A stretch of 18,366 nt of DNA from Candidatus Syntropharchaeum sp. (GTDB lineage: Archaea > Halobacteriota > Syntropharchaeia > Alkanophagales > Methanospirareceae). Shown piece after piece: positions 15,860 through 18,366 of the stretch. Position 1 is the stretch's first letter. Each line of letters begins with the position of its first letter. The notes beneath the pieces were generated by a model, which saw nothing but the letters and a program-made list of their open reading frames with translations, made no database searches and was not told where the DNA came from. The translations under genes were made by a program, and so were the position numbers. Location: assembly GCA_016782355.1 (NCBI GenBank), contig JADHYP010000006.1, positions 1 through 18,366 of the forward strand, given 5' to 3'.

Positions 15860-15961
15860 AATATCTTTGAATCGAATTAAAAAGAGGAAGGGATAGCTTT
15901 TGAAATTTGCAATTTACCTGCTCCTATACTCCTCAGGCAATAGCTCTTCTGAACCTGTAAG

Positions 15962-15972
15962 TTTTTTCTTTT
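15962..15972 (+). terminator. T-rich tract after the KITE gene
   Basis: TTTTTTCTTTT lies about 100 nt past the KITE stop. Archaeal RNA polymerase terminates at T-rich tracts without a required hairpin, so this may end the kleisin-KITE transcript. No experiment or second signal supports it. Confidence 0.35.
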
Positions 15973-16046
15973 GAGAGTGTCAAACGGATTAAAAGTATCT
16001 AAAGTGGCATTCTGGCAGGGCCGCCAATTGGTAACATCTTTATCAC

Positions 16047-16085
16047 CTAACAATATTGTTAGCCAACATATATGTTATATATAAG
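16047..16085. promoter_or_regulatory. Two palindromes next to a TATA-like sequence (candidate operator)
   Basis: A perfect 16-bp palindrome, CTAACAATATTGTTAG (16047-16062), is followed two bases later by a perfect 12-bp palindrome, AACATATATGTT (16065-16076), and then by ATATATAAG (16077-16085). This is the layout of a repressor operator at a promoter. It lies about 85 bp before the KITE-gene relic and 230 bp before the NTPase gene. It may be the old promoter of the lost KITE gene, or belong to the NTPase operon. Confidence 0.4.
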
Positions 16086-16169
16086 ATTTGTTGGGATAGC
16101 ACTTTAAAAATGTTTCACAATAGGCAATAGATGGAATTTTCCTGGTTTGTGAAAAGGTAGTTCGTTTTG

Positions 16170-16230
16170 ATTGAAAAAGCTTCTGGTGAAAGAATAGACG
16201 ATGTCGCAATGCTGTCTGCTTGTAATATGA
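16170..16230 (+). pseudogene. Relic of a second, diverged KITE gene
   Basis: Nt 16171-16220 match 15591-15640 of the KITE gene at 44 of 50 bases. In the matching frame it reads IEKASGERIDDVAMLSAC against VEKASGERIDQVAMLSAT. Among the aligned codons, GAG/GAA, TCG/TCT, GGA/GGT and GCC/GCA differ silently and only CAG/GAT changes the residue within the core. The frame is closed by TAG at 16158-16160 and by TGA soon after AACNMKSF-like sequence. The flanks do not align well, so only a fragment survives. Confidence 0.7.
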
Positions 16231-16316
16231 AATCTTTTTGAAGCAATAAACTTAATGTGCAAAAGTATAATAAGTATAAGAAATATAAGCATAGAACATA
16301 TTTAGGAACCTTTAAG

Positions 16317-17525
16317 ATGAAAGCAAAAGCCCTTCCGGAAGTTTATGATATATTTGATCCACAAGAGCCGCTTACTGGAGAGAAGCTCAGGGAATACTAC
16401 GTGAATAGAGAAAGCCCTGTGAAAAGACTTTCAGGAATTTTGAAAACAACCAAAAAACCTTTAAAGTATCTCTTCGTAGGCAGTAGAGGAAATGGTAAGA
16501 GCACAGAGCTTAATAAACTTTCTGAACTCGTCAAAGAAGAGCTCTTCATTGTACCATTCTCAATAAAAGACAGGCTTAATCTCTTCGATGTTGAATATGC
16601 TGATATTCTACTTGTAATTGGTGCTGAAATTTATGATAAAGTATCTGAGCAGATAGAGCTAAGCAAGGAGTTAGATGAATATCTCAATTCTTGGTCTGAA
16701 ACCGTTGTGGAAAGGGTAGACGAGAAACAAAAAGGGATAGGACTTGGAGCGGGATTCACTGCAATCGTAAATCTCTCAGGCAAGATCAAGACCCAGGTAA
16801 CGACCAGAGAGATTACAAGAGATATTATAAAACCAAGAATGAGCGATTTGATAGATGCGATAAATAAAATAATAGTGGATGCCGAGGAAAAACTTGGTAA
16901 ACAGCTTCTTATCATAATTGATGACCTCGATAAAGTGAACCTTGAAAAGGCTGAGGAGCTGTTTTACATGCATGGTGCTGAATTGACACAGCCGATTTGC
17001 AAGGTAATCTACACGATACCACAACCATTGCTATTCTCTAATAAAATAAGACAGATAGTTTTACAGTATTTTGATGGTCACGAAGTGCTTGGGAATATAA
17101 AAGTGCACGATAAGAACAGCAATCTTAATTCTGAGAGCTGTGAAGTTATGAAGGACGTGGCGCTGAGAAGAATGAGTGAGGATTTAATAACTGAGGAAGC
17201 TTTGGTCACAGCGATAGAATTCTCTGGTGGTATCCTAACCGAGTTTATGAGAATTATAAAGGACGCTGCAAACATTGCAAATACCGAGGGGAGGGAGAGA
17301 ATAGAGAATGAAGACGTTGAGCATGCTATTACCGAAATCAGAAATGACTATATTAGAATTCTTTCTAAAGAAGACCTCGAAATACTAAAAGGTGTGAGTA
17401 AAACAAAAGAGAAGACAGATGGAGAGAGTTTTCAAGATTTACTCTTCAGTCTCGCAATCCTTGAATACTCAAATGGAGAGATCTGGTATGATATACACCC
17501 AACAATTAAAAGAGTTATTGAATGA
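16317..17525 (+). CDS. P-loop NTPase (AAA/STAND-like), first gene of a two-gene module
   Basis: 402 residues from the ATG at 16317, which fits a protein-like start (MKAKALPEVYDIFDPQEPLT); a GTG at 16257 would add 20 atypical lysine/tyrosine-rich residues. Walker A GSRGNGKS is at 55-62 and Walker B LLIIIDDLD at 197-205. The FYMHGAELTQPICKVIYTIPQPL stretch holds the sensor-like strand. A helical C-terminal part (about 260-400) includes TEEALVTAIEFSGGILTEFMR, the winged-helix-like lid of STAND/AAA ATPases. It overlaps the TPR gene by 38 nt. No effector domain is fused. STAND-type NTPases sense ligands and are common in defence; that role here is inference from context. Confidence 0.75.
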   Translation: MKAKALPEVYDIFDPQEPLTGEKLREYYVNRESPVKRLSGILKTTKKPLKYLFVGSRGNGKSTELNKLSELVKEELFIVPFSIKDRLNLFDVEYADILLVIGAEIYDKVSEQIELSKELDEYLNSWSETVVERVDEKQKGIGLGAGFTAIVNLSGKIKTQVTTREITRDIIKPRMSDLIDAINKIIVDAEEKLGKQLLIIIDDLDKVNLEKAEELFYMHGAELTQPICKVIYTIPQPLLFSNKIRQIVLQYFDGHEVLGNIKVHDKNSNLNSESCEVMKDVALRRMSEDLITEEALVTAIEFSGGILTEFMRIIKDAANIANTEGRERIENEDVEHAITEIRNDYIRILSKEDLEILKGVSKTKEKTDGESFQDLLFSLAILEYSNGEIWYDIHPTIKRVIE

Positions 17526-18366
17526 GTTGAAGTTAGCAGAGGGAAAGAATTGTCTGCTCTTTGTTATCTTAGATAAATCTCAAAACGATCTGATAGAGAT
17601 TATAGAACCAAGGGGTTTTAAGGTAAACAGGATATATTTGGAGAAGGAGGTAAATCTGCTGGAACTGTTGATAAAGTGGGAAGAAACCCCTGAGAACACT
17701 GTTTACCTCGCTCACGGACTCTCAAATCAATTCCTTTGGGTTTTGGGTTATTTAAACTTGCATCGTGACCTCTTTTACGATATAAAAAGACCGGTTATCA
17801 TTTCAGGTAGTGAATACGAAATAGGGGAGATAGCGAGGTATGCACCTGACCTTTGGAGATTCAGGAGCAGAACATACGACCTTACAGAAAAGAAGATAAG
17901 AGAAAAAGAAGAGAGGTTTACCATGAGCTTAGCAGAGCTTGAACCCATGTATTATATTTTACCTATTTTTGAGGATGAAGATGAAGAGAAGCTAAAAGAG
18001 AGAATAAAGGTAGATGAGTATTTGCTTGGAACCGTGAGAGATGATTATAAGAAGGCGGAATTATACATGAGTCTTGCGATTTCATATTTGAAATTGGATG
18101 ATTTTGAGAGGGGAAAGAGATCTTTTGAGAAATCCACAGAGATTAAGGAGAAACTAAGCGACAAAAAAGGAATTTCGATTAATTACAAAAGAGTTGCTGA
18201 TATTTTTCTTTGGAAAGGTCATTTAGAAGAAGCAGTGAGGTTTTACAGTTCGGTGTTGGAGTTGAATCCAAATTTGGCTGAGGCTTACTCCCGTCGTGGC
18301 GCTGCTTACGATGAATTAAACCAACATGAAAGGGCGATCGAGGATTATAACAAGGCAATAGCGATA
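17488..18366 (+). CDS. TPR-repeat protein with N-terminal APDLWRFRS-type domain (3' end outside window)
   Basis: 293 residues visible with no stop before the window edge. The ATG at 17488 has GGAGAG 7 nt upstream and lies inside the end of the NTPase gene. An N-terminal domain of about 135 residues (HGLSNQFLWVLGYLNLHRDL, then KRPVIISGSEYEIGEIARYA and PDLWRFRS) is of the kind usually found with STAND-type NTPases and TPR arrays. An acidic linker follows (EDEDEEKLKERI). From residue about 183, TPR units begin (DYKKAELYMSLAISYLKLDD, VADIFLWKGHLEEAVRFYSS, AEAYSRRGAAYDELNQHERA). TPRs usually bind a partner or ligand. Expected continuation: more TPRs, perhaps an effector domain. Confidence 0.8.
   Translation, partial: MIYTQQLKELLNELKLAEGKNCLLFVILDKSQNDLIEIIEPRGFKVNRIYLEKEVNLLELLIKWEETPENTVYLAHGLSNQFLWVLGYLNLHRDLFYDIKRPVIISGSEYEIGEIARYAPDLWRFRSRTYDLTEKKIREKEERFTMSLAELEPMYYILPIFEDEDEEKLKERIKVDEYLLGTVRDDYKKAELYMSLAISYLKLDDFERGKRSFEKSTEIKEKLSDKKGISINYKRVADIFLWKGHLEEAVRFYSSVLELNPNLAEAYSRRGAAYDELNQHERAIEDYNKAIAI

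Noticed and set aside
13349..16062. Shared AACAA/TTGTT arms of the palindromes at 13349-13360 and 16047-16062 as one binding motif
   Set aside because: The shared arms are only five bases with different spacers, too short to claim a common site in AT-rich DNA.

Overview
The window looks like archaeal chromosomal DNA of a methanogen- or ANME-related euryarchaeote. The lineage is inference, from BRE/TATA-type promoters, a promoter that appears leaderless, a MoxR/DUF58/transglutaminase cluster, EYA(N/D)-repeat plus fibronectin-III surface proteins, and an archaeal-type SMC/kleisin/KITE gene set. Nothing here fixes the species. I found no rRNA, tRNA, CRISPR array or IS transposase.

Region 1 (1-1856, + strand) is the 3' part of a compact SMC-family ATPase. 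Its head motifs (QSGGE signature, PFRAVDEFD Walker B, MDPRNRE D-loop, LLITP near the C-terminus) resemble eukaryotic SMC5/SMC6 more than canonical SMC. It has only a short coiled coil and no obvious hinge domain.

Region 2 (1991-11010, - strand) is one long, tightly packed operon transcribed right to left from a good BRE/TATA promoter at 11076-11091. In order it holds an exported or lipid-anchored protein of unknown function, a retropepsin-like aspartic protease, an exported EYAN-repeat/fibronectin-III protein, a large transglutaminase-like membrane protein, a polytopic membrane protein, a MoxR AAA+ ATPase, a DUF58 protein and a second polytopic membrane protein. The fibronectin protein and the transglutaminase appear to be joined by a -1 frame break near 8875. 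The transglutaminase frame continues as protein-like sequence for about 110 codons upstream with no usable start codon, and the signal peptide it lacks lies in the other frame.

Region 3 (11199-14558) is a more AT-rich accessory stretch. It has an AbiE-type (type IV) toxin-antitoxin pair, a C-terminally truncated MNT nucleotidyltransferase overlapping the toxin gene, a 95-bp imperfect inverted-repeat element, a HhH-GPD-like DNA-repair-type protein on the - strand, and a 35-codon ORF that resembles the start of a Fic protein.

Region 4 (14559-16316) holds an overlapping kleisin (ScpA-like) and KITE (ScpB/Nse3-MAGE-like) gene pair, apparently expressed from a leaderless promoter that abuts a TGTGC x4 repeat. 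About 530 bp downstream lies a short relic of a second, diverged KITE gene. With the SMC5/6-like ATPase at the left edge, the window therefore encodes candidates for all three core parts of an SMC complex, 12.7 kb apart.

Region 5 (16317-18366) holds a P-loop NTPase overlapping a partial TPR protein with an APDLWRFRS-type N-terminal domain. This looks like a split STAND-like signalling or defence module and runs off the right edge.
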